Below the pieces are notes generated by a model. It did not search any database and was not told the origin of the DNA. It worked only from the letters and a program-made list of their open reading frames with translations. From Pelistega europaea (lineage in GTDB: Bacteria; Pseudomonadota; Gammaproteobacteria; Burkholderiales; Burkholderiaceae_B): 64,000 bases of DNA. The position numbers and the translations under genes are program-made. Positions 25,648-36,717 of this stretch are shown here, in pieces; position 1 is the first letter of the stretch; every line of letters begins with the position of its first letter. The stretch is from the NCBI RefSeq assembly GCF_013133775.1, contig NZ_JABGBO010000007.1, forward strand, positions 88,920-152,919, written 5' to 3'.

Positions 25648-26439
25648 TTATCCTACCTTGGGCAGTAACATTACCAGTTTATAGTCCAAATGCGTCGCCA
25701 ATCTAAATGTGACTTGCTCATACTCGCGGTAACCTAAACTAGGGTGTTGAAACTCTCTTAGCCCACCCTCTCGTGCAAGTACTGTCTGCCTATCCCACCA
25801 ATGTTTAAATGGCGCACTATTGTGACTTAGAGTATCAATAAAAAGAGCAATATCAGCTTGCTCAATACTCGCTGCAACATCAGCACGAAATTCAGCTACA
25901 GCACGCATTGCTCGGTTATCCCAATTTAACACGATATTTTTTGCTTGTGGCTCTTCAAAAATAAAACGCAATAAGTTTGGTGATGAGGTAGTAGATATCC
26001 AATGATTAAATAACTCATCCATGGCAGCATTAAAATGCAAAATATTCCAGCACTTATCTAGAATATAAGCAGGACCCTTAATATCTTCGACGCAGGTCTG
26101 TAAGTTGACTGGCAAACTACCATACTGTGCTTTAGTACTATCAGGATCTACCACATCTGCCAACTCAAATAAATAAGCCCGTTCAGCCGGATTGAGATGC
26201 AAAACATCGGCCAATGTAGACCACACATGGGCTGATACCGATACATCTCGCCCCTGCTCTATCCAGGTATACCATGTCACACTAATATCACACAGCAGAG
26301 CCACTTCTTCCCGACGCAAGCCGGGGGTTCGACGACGCAAACCAGCACTAATGCCCGCCATCTGTGGGGTAACGCGAGAGCGTGCACTACGCACAAACTC
26401 TCCTAATAATTGTTTACGCCGAGAACTCAGTTTATTCAT
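25648..26439 (-). CDS. XRE regulator with MmyB-like ligand-binding domain
   Basis: This 263-residue protein begins with an HTH in RRRTPGLRREEVALLCDISVTWYTWIEQGRDVSVS and continues with an MmyB-like PAS-related domain (AYILDKCWNILHFNAAMDELF, then FRADVAASIEQADIALFIDTL and HPSLGYREYEQVTFRLA). Regulators of this type often control an adjacent oxidoreductase and bind fatty-acid-like ligands. Here no such partner is adjacent. The gene lies in the same direction as metH, 84 bases after its stop. Target unknown. Confidence 0.87.
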   Translation of the reverse strand: MNKLSSRRKQLLGEFVRSARSRVTPQMAGISAGLRRRTPGLRREEVALLCDISVTWYTWIEQGRDVSVSAHVWSTLADVLHLNPAERAYLFELADVVDPDSTKAQYGSLPVNLQTCVEDIKGPAYILDKCWNILHFNAAMDELFNHWISTTSSPNLLRFIFEEPQAKNIVLNWDNRAMRAVAEFRADVAASIEQADIALFIDTLSHNSAPFKHWWDRQTVLAREGGLREFQHPSLGYREYEQVTFRLATHLDYKLVMLLPKVG

Positions 26440-26523
26440 AACCTGTTTTATCCATTAGCCTTATGACTAGTGACAAGACGTCCAAAAGCATGCCTCTTAT
26501 GAATCCCCGTATAGTATCAGAGG

Positions 26524-29500
26524 CTACTCCAATACCGTATGAAGTTTCTTCTTCGCCGTTGCTTTATCAAGACCTGAACGTTGGCAATAGTCATCAAACT
26601 GATCATCTCCAATGTTACCAATCGCAAAATAATCTGCCTCTGGATGGCTTAAATAAAAACCAGAGACACTAGAAGCAGGATACATAGCAAAACTTTCTGT
26701 TAACTGCATACCAATTTCTTCTGGATGCATCACTTTAAACATATCTGCCATGATAGTATGATCTGGACAAGATGGATAGCCTGGTGCGGGACGAATACCC
26801 TGATACTTCTCAGCGATAATCTCTTCACTACTTAACTGTTCATCAGGAACATAGCCCCATAAGTCTGTACGTACCCGATGATGCAAACACTCGGCAAACC
26901 CCTCAGCCAAACGATCCGCCAAAGCCTTAATCATAATGGTTGAGTAATCATCCATATCTTTTTCAAAGCGTTCCTCGTGAATTTCTATCCCCAATCCACC
27001 TGTGACAGCAAACATACCAATATAATCTTTGATACCAGATGACTTTGGCGCTATATAATCTGCCAAACACTTGTTATACACACCTTCACGTTTCTTATTC
27101 TGCTGGCGTAATAAATGCCATGTGAAAAGGGTTTCCGTACGGCTTTCATCCGTATAAATTTCGATATCCTCGCCATTCACAGAGTTAGCTGGATAAAAAG
27201 CCACAACACCACTAGCCGTCAACCAACGCCCATCAATTATTTTGCGTAGCATTGCCTGACCGTCTTTATAAATTTTGCGTGCTTGTTCCCCTACAACCTC
27301 ATCATCTAAAATCTTAGGAAAACTACCAGCCAAACCCCATGACATAAAGAAAGGAGACCAATCAAAGAACTTCTCAATTTCTCGCAAGTCATAATCCTTA
27401 AATACTCGACGACCGATAAACTTGGGCTTGGGAGGCGCATAGTTAGACCAATCCAATGGTGCCTTATTCGCACGTGCTTCTTCTAAAGGAATAACAGGAT
27501 TAGCTCGTCGATTCGCATGACGTTGACGGACCAACTCATATTCCTGAGCCAATTCTTTGATAAATTGCTCTTTATTATCAGAAACCAAATGTGTACATAT
27601 ACCCACCGAGCGGCTAGCATCAGGAACATAAATGACAGGCCCCTCATAATTGGGGGCAATTTTAACAGCCGTATGCACTTTACTCGTTGTCGCCCCTCCA
27701 ATCATCAATGGAATTTTACGCTCACGGAAATAAGGGTCGCGTTGCATTTCCGAAGCGACATAAGCCATTTCTTCTAAACTTGGCGTAATAAGACCAGACA
27801 AACCAATAATATCCGCATTGACTTCCTTGGCTTTGGCAAGAATATCTGCACAAGGTACCATCACCCCCATATTCTCAACCTCAAAGTTATTACACTGCAA
27901 TACCACGGCAACGATATTTTTTCCAATATCGTGAACATCACCCTTAACCGTAGCAATCACAATTTTCCCCTTGGCTTTAACATCACCACCTGCGGCTTCG
28001 ATTTGACGTTTTTCTTCTTCAATAAAAGGAACCAAATGCGCAACGGCCTGCTTCATCACTCGTGCTGATTTTACGACTTGAGGGAGGAACATTTTACCCT
28101 CTCCAAACAAGTCACCAACGACATTCATGCCATCCATTAGAGGTCCCTCAATCACCTCAATAGGACGCCCTCCTCTGGCTGCAATTTTTTGGCGTACTTC
28201 TTCGGTATCTTCCACAATAAATTGCGTAATACCATTGACTAGGCCATGTACAAGTCGCTCCTCTACCGACAACTCACGCCAAGCTAAATTTTCTTCTTTT
28301 TTCTGCCCCGACCCTTTGATTTGTTCCGCATATTCCACCAAACGTTCAGTAGAAGTCCGCTCATCACTAGAATCTGTTTTGCCTACAGGCTCTTTACGAT
28401 TCAGAATAACATCTTCTACTAGGTCACGCGTTTTCGGCTCAAGGTCAGCATATACGCCAAGCATACCAGCATTAACGATACCCATGGTGAGGCCTTCTTT
28501 AATCGCATAGTATAAGAAGACAGTATGAATCGCTTCTCGCATCGCCTCATTGCCACGGAAAGAGAAACTCACATTAGAAATACCGCCAGACATTCGTGCA
28601 TAAGGGAGGTTTTCATGAATCCACTTCACCCCTTGGATAAAGTCCAACGCATAATTATCATGGTCTTCAATACCTGTTGCCACAGCAAAAACATTGGGGT
28701 CAAAAATAATATCTTCAGGAGGAAAATTTAATTCATCTACCAGCAAATGGTAAGCCTTACCGCAGATTTCCTTGCGACGCTCTAAATTGTCTGCTTGACC
28801 TTGTTCATCAAATGCCATCACCACTACGGCAGCACCGTATTTACGACAAAGGCGAGCATGTTCAAGAAATGGCTCTACCCCTTCTTTCATGGAAATCGAG
28901 TTCACTACAGCCTTACCTTGAACACACTTTAAACCCTCTTCAATGACCTCCCATTTAGAGGAGTCAATCATAATAGGCACTCGTGAAATATCTGGCTCAG
29001 AAGCAATTAAGTTAAGAAAGCGACGCATACAAGTCTTGGCATCTAGCATTGCCTCATCCATATTAACGTCGATAATCTGGGCACCATTCTCTACCTGCTG
29101 ACGAGCCACCGCCAATGCTTCATCAAATTTCTCTTCTTTAATAAGACGCAGGAACATCTTAGAACCTGTCACATTGGTACGCTCACCTACATTGATAAAC
29201 AAAGAATCATCATCAATGTTTAAGGGTTCCAATCCTGATAAACGTGTTTTAATAGGCACTTCTGGCACTTGACGAGCAGGGAGCATTTCTACTGCCTCAC
29301 GAATCGCCTTAATATGCTCTGGTGTTGTTCCACAACAGCCACCCACCATGTTGACAAAGCCTGCTTGAGCAAATTCTTGTAGCAACCCTGCCGTATCCGC
29401 AGGCAACTCATCAAACCCAGTATCACTCATCGGATTGGGTAGACCAGCATTAGGATAGACACACAAAAAGGTATCACAGATTTTTGACAGCTCTGCAATA

Positions 29501-30300
29501 TAAGGACGCATCAATGCAGCACCTAATGCGCAATTCAGACCAATAGTGATAGGACGAGCATGACGAATTGAGTTCCAAAAAGCCTCAACAGTTTGTCCTG
29601 ATAAAATACGACCAGAGGCATCGGTCACCGTCCCAGAAATCATCACAGGAAGGCGAATACCTCGCTCCTCAAAAACCGTCTCTACCGCAAAAATAGCCGC
29701 CTTGGCATTCAGCGTATCGAAGATAGTCTCTATTAGAATAATATCAACCCCACCATCCAATAAGCCGTTGAGTTGTTCTGTATAGGTGGCAACCAATTCA
29801 TCAAAGGTAATATTTCGTGCCCCTGGATCATTCACATCAGGAGAAATAGACGCTGTCTTGGGTTGCGGCCCCAGCGCACCCGCAACAAAACGAGGATGGT
29901 CCGGCGTGCTGTATTCTTCACAGGCTTGACGGGCAAGTTTTGCTGAGGCAAGGTTAAGCTCATAAGCTAACTCAGGCAACTCATAGTCGCTCTGTGCAAC
30001 AGAGGTCGCACCAAAGGTATTCGTCTCAATCACATCCGCCCCTGCTGCCAGATACTGACGATGGATATCTAAAATCACATCTGGGCGTGTTAGGCTTAAT
30101 AACTCATTATCCCCTTTGACATCTTGATGATGTTCTTTGAATCGCTCGCCACGAAAATCTTCTTCAGTGAGTTTATATCGCTGAATCATCGTCCCCATAG
30201 CCCCATCAAGAATAAGAATTTTACCTTGATTGAGGCGACGGGCAAATTCTGCACCATGAGTGTAAGTTTCAATGGGATAAGGTAGTTTGGGGTAATTCAT
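26524..30300 (-). CDS. metH: Cobalamin-dependent methionine synthase
   Basis: This 1258-residue protein is close to E. coli MetH (1227) in length. Domains in order are homocysteine-binding (start [11 protein letters not shown]; zinc cysteines in the [11 protein letters not shown] region near residue 320), pterin-binding ([12 protein letters not shown], about 365), B12-binding with the axial histidine in GDVHDIGKN (about 780) and the SAM-binding activation domain (about 920-1250). It transfers the methyl group from 5-methyl-tetrahydrofolate to homocysteine. It is divergent from btuB with its cobalamin riboswitch, so B12 import and use lie together. No SAM riboswitch is visible in its leader. 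Confidence 0.96.
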   Translation of the reverse strand: MNYPKLPYPIETYTHGAEFARRLNQGKILILDGAMGTMIQRYKLTEEDFRGERFKEHHQDVKGDNELLSLTRPDVILDIHRQYLAAGADVIETNTFGATSVAQSDYELPELAYELNLASAKLARQACEEYSTPDHPRFVAGALGPQPKTASISPDVNDPGARNITFDELVATYTEQLNGLLDGGVDIILIETIFDTLNAKAAIFAVETVFEERGIRLPVMISGTVTDASGRILSGQTVEAFWNSIRHARPITIGLNCALGAALMRPYIAELSKICDTFLCVYPNAGLPNPMSDTGFDELPADTAGLLQEFAQAGFVNMVGGCCGTTPEHIKAIREAVEMLPARQVPEVPIKTRLSGLEPLNIDDDSLFINVGERTNVTGSKMFLRLIKEEKFDEALAVARQQVENGAQIIDVNMDEAMLDAKTCMRRFLNLIASEPDISRVPIMIDSSKWEVIEEGLKCVQGKAVVNSISMKEGVEPFLEHARLCRKYGAAVVVMAFDEQGQADNLERRKEICGKAYHLLVDELNFPPEDIIFDPNVFAVATGIEDHDNYALDFIQGVKWIHENLPYARMSGGISNVSFSFRGNEAMREAIHTVFLYYAIKEGLTMGIVNAGMLGVYADLEPKTRDLVEDVILNRKEPVGKTDSSDERTSTERLVEYAEQIKGSGQKKEENLAWRELSVEERLVHGLVNGITQFIVEDTEEVRQKIAARGGRPIEVIEGPLMDGMNVVGDLFGEGKMFLPQVVKSARVMKQAVAHLVPFIEEEKRQIEAAGGDVKAKGKIVIATVKGDVHDIGKNIVAVVLQCNNFEVENMGVMVPCADILAKAKEVNADIIGLSGLITPSLEEMAYVASEMQRDPYFRERKIPLMIGGATTSKVHTAVKIAPNYEGPVIYVPDASRSVGICTHLVSDNKEQFIKELAQEYELVRQRHANRRANPVIPLEEARANKAPLDWSNYAPPKPKFIGRRVFKDYDLREIEKFFDWSPFFMSWGLAGSFPKILDDEVVGEQARKIYKDGQAMLRKIIDGRWLTASGVVAFYPANSVNGEDIEIYTDESRTETLFTWHLLRQQNKKREGVYNKCLADYIAPKSSGIKDYIGMFAVTGGLGIEIHEERFEKDMDDYSTIMIKALADRLAEGFAECLHHRVRTDLWGYVPDEQLSSEEIIAEKYQGIRPAPGYPSCPDHTIMADMFKVMHPEEIGMQLTESFAMYPASSVSGFYLSHPEADYFAIGNIGDDQFDDYCQRSGLDKATAKKKLHTVLE

Positions 30301-30555
30301 TGAGTTTCCTGTGAGGTTCTATAACTTAAAGCATCACTAATAGCAATATCTGCATAAACCAAGACAAAAGGGTTAATACAAATCTAACATCACTGAGCCA
30401 ATGGGAAAAACACATACAGTGCGTTTTGGTACCCATTCTATTAAACTCCGGATTTTAGCATTTAAGCAACATTTTTTCCTTGGATTGTCATGAAAAAAGC
30501 ATGGCTTTTACATCTATTCTTTGGAAGGCGGAAACTTTCATGTAGAATGACCTTG

Positions 30556-30770
30556 CTTTGCCGAGGTGCTCTTGACATTATTGCGTAATAATGGGGCAAG
30601 AGTAAATGGGAAACAGCGGTAAACACATCTTCTTACAGGTGTTTTTTTAGAAAGTCTTGTTATGTAAATATAACTATCTTGTCTAAAGTTTCTTTACCAA
30701 ACTGTGCTGCCCCCGCAACGGTACGCTACTTCATAGTAAGCCCGATCTCAGCCTAAGGCAAATTGTCTGT
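30556..30770 (+). promoter_or_regulatory. Cobalamin riboswitch upstream of btuB
   Basis: The sequence shows the conserved elements in order: TTGCCGAGGTGCTC at 30558, AAATGGGAAACAGCGG around 30604-30620, the core GCTGCCCCCGCAACGG at 30706-30721 and a B12-box-like AAGCCCGATCTCAGCC ending at 30753. Cobalamin binding would shut off btuB. An intrinsic terminator follows at 30846. Exact ends are estimated. Confidence 0.93.
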
Positions 30771-30845
30771 TTGCAATGTTTCCTTGATACCCTTGTTCTT
30801 TTTAATGAAATCGAACATCGAACTTTGTAAACACCTCCCATCAAC

Positions 30846-30870
30846 ATTGTGCGGGGTCGCACAATTTTTT
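30846..30870 (+). terminator. Riboswitch-linked intrinsic terminator before btuB
   Basis: ATTGTGC (30846-30852) pairs with GCACAAT (30859-30865) around GGGGTC, followed by TTTTT. It ends 14 bases before the btuB ATG and is the likely expression platform of the cobalamin riboswitch. Being so close to the start, it could also mask the ribosome binding site. Confidence 0.85.
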
Positions 30871-30884
30871 GAAGTTTAAACTAA

Positions 30885-32789
30885 ATGAAATTATCTCCTT
30901 TATATCTTGCCCTTAGTGCGGCATTATTACCTTTCTGTGCTTCAGCACAAGACAACACCTTATCTAATGTCACCACCCTTGATCCGATTGTCGTGACAGC
31001 CTCTCGTGTAGCAGAGCCTTTGTCTAATGTTGTCGGTGATGTGAGCGTGATTAGCAACGAACAACTACAACGAGAAACCAGTCCTTCTTTAATTAATTTA
31101 TTTGCTCGTACACCAGGATTGCAGGTATATGATAATGGCGGCCCACAGACTGTATCTGGTGTGTTTGTGCGTGGAGCCTCTCCAACACAGACCCGTGTAA
31201 TGGTAAACGGGCTACGGATTAACAACCCCCTTGATGGCAGTACCACATGGAGTACTCTGAACCCTGCTATTTTTGACCATATTGAAATTGTGCGTGGTTC
31301 AGCAAGTGGACTTTATGGCTCTAGTGCTATGGGTGGTGTGATTAACCTTGTGACCACACCAACACAGGAAGGGCCTCGTGACATGAAATTTACTGCTAAC
31401 CTAGGCGGCGGTTCGCATGGCACTTTCCGTACCAATGCCAGTATCTCTGGAGCCACAGAAAATGTTGATTACTTCCTAGCAGGTAGCTATGCCAATAGCG
31501 ATGGATTTAATGCCACAAATAAAGATAATATTTATTCTTACAACAAAGATAAAGATGGCTATGAACAAGCTAATATTATTGGCTCTTTAGGTTATCGTTG
31601 GGCAGAGGGTCAGCATATTGGAATAACTTTCCTTAATACCTATAACAAAGGTGATTATGATGGCAACGAATATCCTAGTGGTTTATATAATACCTATCAG
31701 CAACAAGCCTATGCCATTACCTCGACCAACCAAGTTACAGACTGGTGGACAAGCACTCTTCGCTTTGGGTTTATGAAAAACAGCTACTACACTCCACCCT
31801 ATACCTCTATTTCTGCTTATGGTCCATATACAGCTAACGAATACAAAACTCGTACCAATTCACGTCAGTATACATGGCAGAATGACTTTACAGTTGCTGA
31901 AGGACAAACAATTTCTTTAGTCTATGAACATACACATGATTTCCTTGACTCTTCCAGTGGAGTAGACAAAAAATCCCGTCACACCAATGCAGTAGCTGCC
32001 CTTTACAAAGGAAATTTTGGGCGCCATCATGTACAAGCCAACTTGCGTCGTGACAAAGTCTCTGGCATTGATGGGCATACTACAGGGGGAATCAATTATG
32101 CTTTTGATATTACCCCGAGCTTAGAAATTGGGGCTGGCTTTAATACAGGATTTCGCGTCCCTACTTTCCTTGATATGTACACCCCTCTTAGCTTTGGATA
32201 CCAAGGCAATCCAAACTTGCGTCCTGAAAAATCACGTAGCATGGAAGTTAGCTTACGCTATCACACCACAGACACCAATCTTAGCGTAACAGCATTCCAA
32301 ACTCGCTACAAAGATTTAATCGATGGCTATGTCTGCGATGAGTTCTTCAACTGCACAGCAGAAAATGTGAACAAAGCCACAATTCGTGGTGTCACTCTCG
32401 AAGCTAGCCACCGTTTTGGTAATACAACTATTACGGCAGGTGCTGACTTCTTAAATCCTAAAGATAAATCAGATGGGGTGAATTATGGAAACACACTTCC
32501 TCGCCGTGCTAAACAAGTCTATCGTGCTAGTATTCAACACGACTTTGAGCGTTTAAGTCTTGGAGCAGATTATCTTTTTGTTGGACATCGTTATGATGAT
32601 GCTGCAAATACCAAAGCTAAACGTCTCGGCGGCTATGGTCTAGTCAACTTGCGTGCGGATTATGCCGCAAGCAAAAACTTCCATATCCAAGCGAGTGTGA
32701 ATAATGTATTTAACAAAAAGTACTCTCCAGCCTATGGCTACAACGGTCAAGGCACCAACTTCTTCTTGAATTTGTCTTATCAAAACTAA
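30885..32789 (+). CDS. btuB: TonB-dependent vitamin B12 receptor
   Basis: This 634-residue outer-membrane receptor has a signal peptide (LALSAALLPFCASA), a TonB box-like DPIVVTASR, a plug domain (SLINLFARTPGLQVYDNGGPQTVSGVFVRGASPTQTRVMVNG) and a 22-strand barrel ending in a C-terminal aromatic region (FFLNLSYQN). The riboswitch upstream identifies cobalamin as the ligand. It needs TonB-ExbBD and a BtuF/BtuCD system; a BtuF-like gene lies 4.6 kb downstream. There is no strong Shine-Dalgarno before the ATG, and the terminator stem lies just ahead of it. Confidence 0.95.
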   Translation: MKLSPLYLALSAALLPFCASAQDNTLSNVTTLDPIVVTASRVAEPLSNVVGDVSVISNEQLQRETSPSLINLFARTPGLQVYDNGGPQTVSGVFVRGASPTQTRVMVNGLRINNPLDGSTTWSTLNPAIFDHIEIVRGSASGLYGSSAMGGVINLVTTPTQEGPRDMKFTANLGGGSHGTFRTNASISGATENVDYFLAGSYANSDGFNATNKDNIYSYNKDKDGYEQANIIGSLGYRWAEGQHIGITFLNTYNKGDYDGNEYPSGLYNTYQQQAYAITSTNQVTDWWTSTLRFGFMKNSYYTPPYTSISAYGPYTANEYKTRTNSRQYTWQNDFTVAEGQTISLVYEHTHDFLDSSSGVDKKSRHTNAVAALYKGNFGRHHVQANLRRDKVSGIDGHTTGGINYAFDITPSLEIGAGFNTGFRVPTFLDMYTPLSFGYQGNPNLRPEKSRSMEVSLRYHTTDTNLSVTAFQTRYKDLIDGYVCDEFFNCTAENVNKATIRGVTLEASHRFGNTTITAGADFLNPKDKSDGVNYGNTLPRRAKQVYRASIQHDFERLSLGADYLFVGHRYDDAANTKAKRLGGYGLVNLRADYAASKNFHIQASVNNVFNKKYSPAYGYNGQGTNFFLNLSYQN

Positions 32790-32870
32790 TCAGTTGAAGT
32801 AGACATACCATAAGGCTGACAAGACGACTCTTAGTAATATATAAGATAATCTTTACAAGCCCTCTCAACA

Positions 32871-32900
32871 GGGGACCAGCATGAAGAGATTCATGCCCCC
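32871..32900 (+). terminator. Hairpin downstream of btuB
   Basis: GCATGAA (32879-32885) pairs with TTCATGC (32890-32896), extended by GGGG (32871-32874) with CCCC (32897-32900) across a bulge. It lies 81 bases after the btuB stop. There is no T-run, so a terminator role is only likely. Confidence 0.45.
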
Positions 32901-32971
32901 TAATTCAGCCCATCTCAAAATACCTCCTCCATAGTCTAGCCCCTAGTGGTTGCAAAAACACTACATGTGAC

Positions 32972-33029
32972 ATTTTTGTTAAAAATAAAACAATCGTTTT
33001 TGTTTTACACTTTTCTTTTTAACAAAAAT
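32972..33029. repeat. Nested 58-bp inverted repeat upstream of autotransporter 1
   Basis: ATTTTTGTTAAAAA (32972-32985) is an exact complement of TTTTTAACAAAAAT (33016-33029). Nested inside, TAAAACAA (32986-32993) pairs with TTGTTTTA (33000-33007) around a 6-base loop, leaving an 8-base bulge on one side. It sits in the 509-base AT-rich gap between btuB and the autotransporter. It may act as a terminator or protein-binding cruciform. Confidence 0.75.
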
Positions 33030-33119
33030 TATCTCTAAACGTCTATTTTATTACGTTTCAATTATTTCAATATTAAAATAATTTATTTTTAAAGATACAT
33101 TTTTTACATCTAGAAAATC

Positions 33120-33132
33120 AAAAAAAAAAAAA
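33120..33132. repeat. Poly-A tract of 13 upstream of autotransporter 1
   Basis: Thirteen consecutive A's lie 166 bases before the autotransporter start at 33299. Homopolymer runs of this length are prone to slippage. The rest of the 32790-33298 gap is AT-rich, with no gene that I can support. Confidence 0.85.
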
Positions 33133-33298
33133 CACAAATTTTTCCTTGGGTTTATCACCTCATTCCCTTACAGTCAAGTATTGAAACACACGTAACACTA
33201 TGATTTTATATTGAAGTTAATAAGAAACCATAGGTAACAATTAGTTGCTATTCATTCCGTGTGTCATTTTGTTCATCGTAAAACTATGGGGATTGAAA

Positions 33299-36200
33299 AT
33301 GAATAAAATCTATAAAACCAAATGGAGTGAGGCTAAACAAGCGTGGGTAGCCTGCTCGGAAATCAGCAGTAATCACACAAAACATCATCGTGCTTCAACC
33401 GTAAGCCAAACAAACCGAGGCGCATTATTAACCCTTTCCACACTCACAAGAAATATGCTCCTTGCACTTGGGTTACTCAGCGTAGGATCGTTGAGTTGGG
33501 GGGCAACAATATCTGATGGCACACAGGATGAACTTACTTCTCTTTATCCAGGTAGTGATGCCCATGACCCAGCTGTTGGTCCCTATAAAAAAGTAACGAT
33601 TTCTGCCGCTCCTGAAGACATGGATTCCAGGGGGATTGTCTTCAACGCACCAAGATCTGGAGCAGGAATTCCATATGACACAAACTATTATCTCGGTACA
33701 GATTTCATTAAAATAGGTTCTGAAGAAGCAAGACGCGACATTCAAACAACAAGTTCAACCGCCTTTCTTGCAAATGGTTATTACGATACAAACGACCTTG
33801 TCCCTCGCCGCACTACCCTCACAGGAGGTACTGCAGAGTTGTATATCAACTACGGTTTTAAACCTGCACTAAACCCTGCTGCTGACTATCAGGGAATTGG
33901 TGCAGCTGGTCGTGGGCGTGTTTATTTTAAAAATTTCAAACTAGATATCGCCAATATTGAATCAAATGGAGATATTTATGGTTTGTTTGCTGGTACAGGT
34001 GCAGGTACAAACAGTACCATGGATTATGGCAACGAAGCCGACGGAACCCCCTATCGTAACTATATTCATATTGCAGGAAATTACGATTTTAAGGCACAAA
34101 GGGTGCCAACTGATATAGACCCCACCACTGGCATTCGTGCCATCCAGAATAATGATGGAGATGGTTGGAGGGCTACTGGCAGAGGTCCTCAAGCCTATGT
34201 CCAAATTGATGGAAAATACACCGCGGATATTACTGCAAGCTACGGTACAGGAGTCTATGTAAGCGGTAAATGGGGAGAAGAGAGCGATGGTATTTTTATG
34301 CCTACCGTTGTCCTAAACGATGTGGATATTACACTACATGGTACTGGTACAAATACAGCATTTAAAATTGGTAAGAGAGAAGATAATGGTCCTTTTAGGG
34401 CGGGCCGAGACGGTTGGGGCGCAGGTAAAATCATTATCCAAGAAAGTGGAAAGGTTACTCTAAACACGACTGATGCAAGCGGAACAGCAATTTCACTCGT
34501 TTATGGTGAATCAGAACTGGATGCTTCGCAAGCCAGCTCTTTTACCGTCAAGAGTAAAAATCGAGCAATACATGTAGGCCATGAAGAATATTACGGCTAC
34601 CAAGACTCTACCAAGACCATTAAATCCACTATTAATAATGCTCATTTTGAAGCTCCTACAAACTCTGACCCTTTAATTGAAGTTGCGGATAATCAAGCAG
34701 ATGCTCAATTACTTTTCACGAGTGATGCCACTTCTGGCTTAACAGCAGCAGCAACTAATTATTTACTCAAGGTAGGTGAAAAGAGTGATACAACCCTTAA
34801 TTTCACAGGAAATGGTGCCAGTAACAGCATCATGACAGGAGCCATTGCTCAACCTGTAACAGGGTCAGATGCTACTGTGTATAAGACTGCTGTTACAGTA
34901 GATAATGCCAAATGGAAGTTAGGGAATGATGACGGTTCAACGACCATCACAGAATCTCAATTTGCTAGCCTCACCCTCAAAAACAACGCAGTACTTGATG
35001 CCAGCATTGCCAATGGTGGTGCGGATTTCAAACTGACCAGCAACAATCCAGATGCGAGTGCTGTTTTTGTAATGAATGATAATTCGGTTATCACATTGGA
35101 TAATACAGGTCACGGCAAATATAACGACACTCTCACCATCACTGGCAACTACGCCGCTCTTGGTGATGCCAAGCTGACGATGAACACCCTCTGGAATGCT
35201 CCTGGAGATGCCAATGGGGGCAACTCAACATCTGATAAACTGATTATCAAAGGTACTGCTACAGGCAACACAAAAGTCATCCCTATTGGTGCAGATGGTA
35301 CAGAAAATGTTATTGATGGTGATGTTACTCAAGTAGTCAATACCGTCATTAATACCGTCCCTGTCGTAGAAGTGGGACAATCGGGGGACATTGCCTTTAC
35401 AGGTACTGCACATACCTTAGGGATTAGTGAAGTACAATTAGCCAAACGCAAGGTAAACGGCAAGGATGAATACTACTGGACAGCCACTGCTGCTGAGCCA
35501 ACGCCAGAGCCAAATCCAGAGCCAAATCCAGAGCCAAATCCAGAGCCAAATCCAGAGCCAAATCCAGAGCCAAATCCTGAACCAGCTCCTGAACCAGCTC
35601 CTGAACCAGCTCCTGAACCAGCTCCTGGACCAACTCCAGAGCCAACTCCTGGACCAACACCTGAGCCAACGCCTAGCCCAACCCCAGGACCAATCATTTA
35701 TGCTCAAGCGGTTCCTGCTTATGTCAATACGCCTCGACTCAACCTAGAGCAAGGCTACACTACATTAGGAACATTACACGAACGTCGTGGAGAAAATCAA
35801 ACGCTTGCATGGGATGAGTGCGGCACTTGCGGTGCGAATGCCACAGGACAAACTTGGGGGCGTTTCTTTGGTAAGCATATCGAATTAGACGGCAAAGAGC
35901 GTTTGGATTCACGTAGCAATATCTATGGTTTCCAATTCGGTCATGACTTCCGTCTCAAACGCAATGACAATGGTAGTCATAGCCTTACTGGAGCATATGT
36001 TGCCTATAGTCATGCTAGCCACTCTTTCTATGACCAATATCGAGCAGAGAATGGACTTATTGTTTCTGATAAGTACACAGGTAGCGGCTCTTCTGAAGCC
36101 TTTAGCTTAGGGCTCACCCATACGCACTACACGGCGAACGGCAGTTATCTTGACCTAGTAGGACAATTCTCTTGGTTACGCAATAAATACCGTGCAAGAG

Positions 36201-36703
36201 ATACAGCTAAAAGCATAAGTCAACACGGTTGGGGTATGGCACTCTCAGCAGAGGTTGGTCGTCCTTTTGCATTAACCAAACATGCACCTAATGAGGCGGG
36301 ATGGTTAATTGAGCCGCAAGCACAATTAATTTACCAACACCTTTCACTTAACAAATTCCGTGATGATTATCGCGAAATTAAGCAAGGTAGCCAAGATGGC
36401 TTGCGTGGACGCCTAGGTGTTCGTCTTGCCTACAATGCAGAGGGTAAAAACTATCGCACCAACACTTTCTATGTGGTGGCTAATGTTTGGCATGACTTTA
36501 TGGGATCTAAAAATATCCGTATTGGTCGTGATAGAACCAAAGAGAAATACGCCACAACATGGGGAGAAATCGGCATAGGTGGACAACTCCCACTAGGCAA
36601 ACAAACCTATCTCTACGGCGATTTTCGTTATGAACATAGCTTAACGGGAACTAAACGCTCTGCCTACCGTGGCACAATCGGTGCTAAATTTACATGGAAA
36701 TAA
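33299..36703 (+). CDS. ESPR autotransporter with PNPE/PAPE hinge (autotransporter 1)
   Basis: This type V secretion protein has about 1134 residues. The start at 33299 is chosen because it gives the extended signal peptide (ESPR) [21 protein letters not shown], followed by a hydrophobic core ending SLSWGA. The passenger (about 70-725) is Gly/Asp/Thr-rich and beta-helical in character. A hinge of EPNP, EPAP and PTPEPTPG repeats (about 733-798) precedes a C-terminal 12-strand barrel (from [14 protein letters not shown] to the end AKFTWK). It would be displayed on the cell surface as adhesin or similar; no protease triad was recognised. An OmpA-domain gene follows 14 bases later, likely cotranscribed. 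Confidence 0.92.
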   Translation: MNKIYKTKWSEAKQAWVACSEISSNHTKHHRASTVSQTNRGALLTLSTLTRNMLLALGLLSVGSLSWGATISDGTQDELTSLYPGSDAHDPAVGPYKKVTISAAPEDMDSRGIVFNAPRSGAGIPYDTNYYLGTDFIKIGSEEARRDIQTTSSTAFLANGYYDTNDLVPRRTTLTGGTAELYINYGFKPALNPAADYQGIGAAGRGRVYFKNFKLDIANIESNGDIYGLFAGTGAGTNSTMDYGNEADGTPYRNYIHIAGNYDFKAQRVPTDIDPTTGIRAIQNNDGDGWRATGRGPQAYVQIDGKYTADITASYGTGVYVSGKWGEESDGIFMPTVVLNDVDITLHGTGTNTAFKIGKREDNGPFRAGRDGWGAGKIIIQESGKVTLNTTDASGTAISLVYGESELDASQASSFTVKSKNRAIHVGHEEYYGYQDSTKTIKSTINNAHFEAPTNSDPLIEVADNQADAQLLFTSDATSGLTAAATNYLLKVGEKSDTTLNFTGNGASNSIMTGAIAQPVTGSDATVYKTAVTVDNAKWKLGNDDGSTTITESQFASLTLKNNAVLDASIANGGADFKLTSNNPDASAVFVMNDNSVITLDNTGHGKYNDTLTITGNYAALGDAKLTMNTLWNAPGDANGGNSTSDKLIIKGTATGNTKVIPIGADGTENVIDGDVTQVVNTVINTVPVVEVGQSGDIAFTGTAHTLGISEVQLAKRKVNGKDEYYWTATAAEPTPEPNPEPNPEPNPEPNPEPNPEPNPEPAPEPAPEPAPEPAPGPTPEPTPGPTPEPTPSPTPGPIIYAQAVPAYVNTPRLNLEQGYTTLGTLHERRGENQTLAWDECGTCGANATGQTWGRFFGKHIELDGKERLDSRSNIYGFQFGHDFRLKRNDNGSHSLTGAYVAYSHASHSFYDQYRAENGLIVSDKYTGSGSSEAFSLGLTHTHYTANGSYLDLVGQFSWLRNKYRARDTAKSISQHGWGMALSAEVGRPFALTKHAPNEAGWLIEPQAQLIYQHLSLNKFRDDYREIKQGSQDGLRGRLGVRLAYNAEGKNYRTNTFYVVANVWHDFMGSKNIRIGRDRTKEKYATTWGEIGIGGQLPLGKQTYLYGDFRYEHSLTGTKRSAYRGTIGAKFTWK
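35495..35692 (+). repeat. 12-bp tandem repeats encoding the EPNP/EPAP hinge
   Basis: Six near-identical copies of GAGCCAAATCCA (EPNP) are followed by GAACCAGCTCCT copies (EPAP) and mixed PTPE/PGPT units. The array is open in every frame, which gives several spurious antisense reading frames. Because 12 is a multiple of three, slippage alters hinge length only. Confidence 0.95.
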
Positions 36704-36717
36704 TCAGGGGGAGTAAG

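Noticed and set aside
35424..35747. Long reading frames on both strands over the proline-rich hinge
   Set aside because: They arise from the 12-bp repeats, which are open in all frames; only the plus-strand autotransporter frame has flanking conserved domains and a start.
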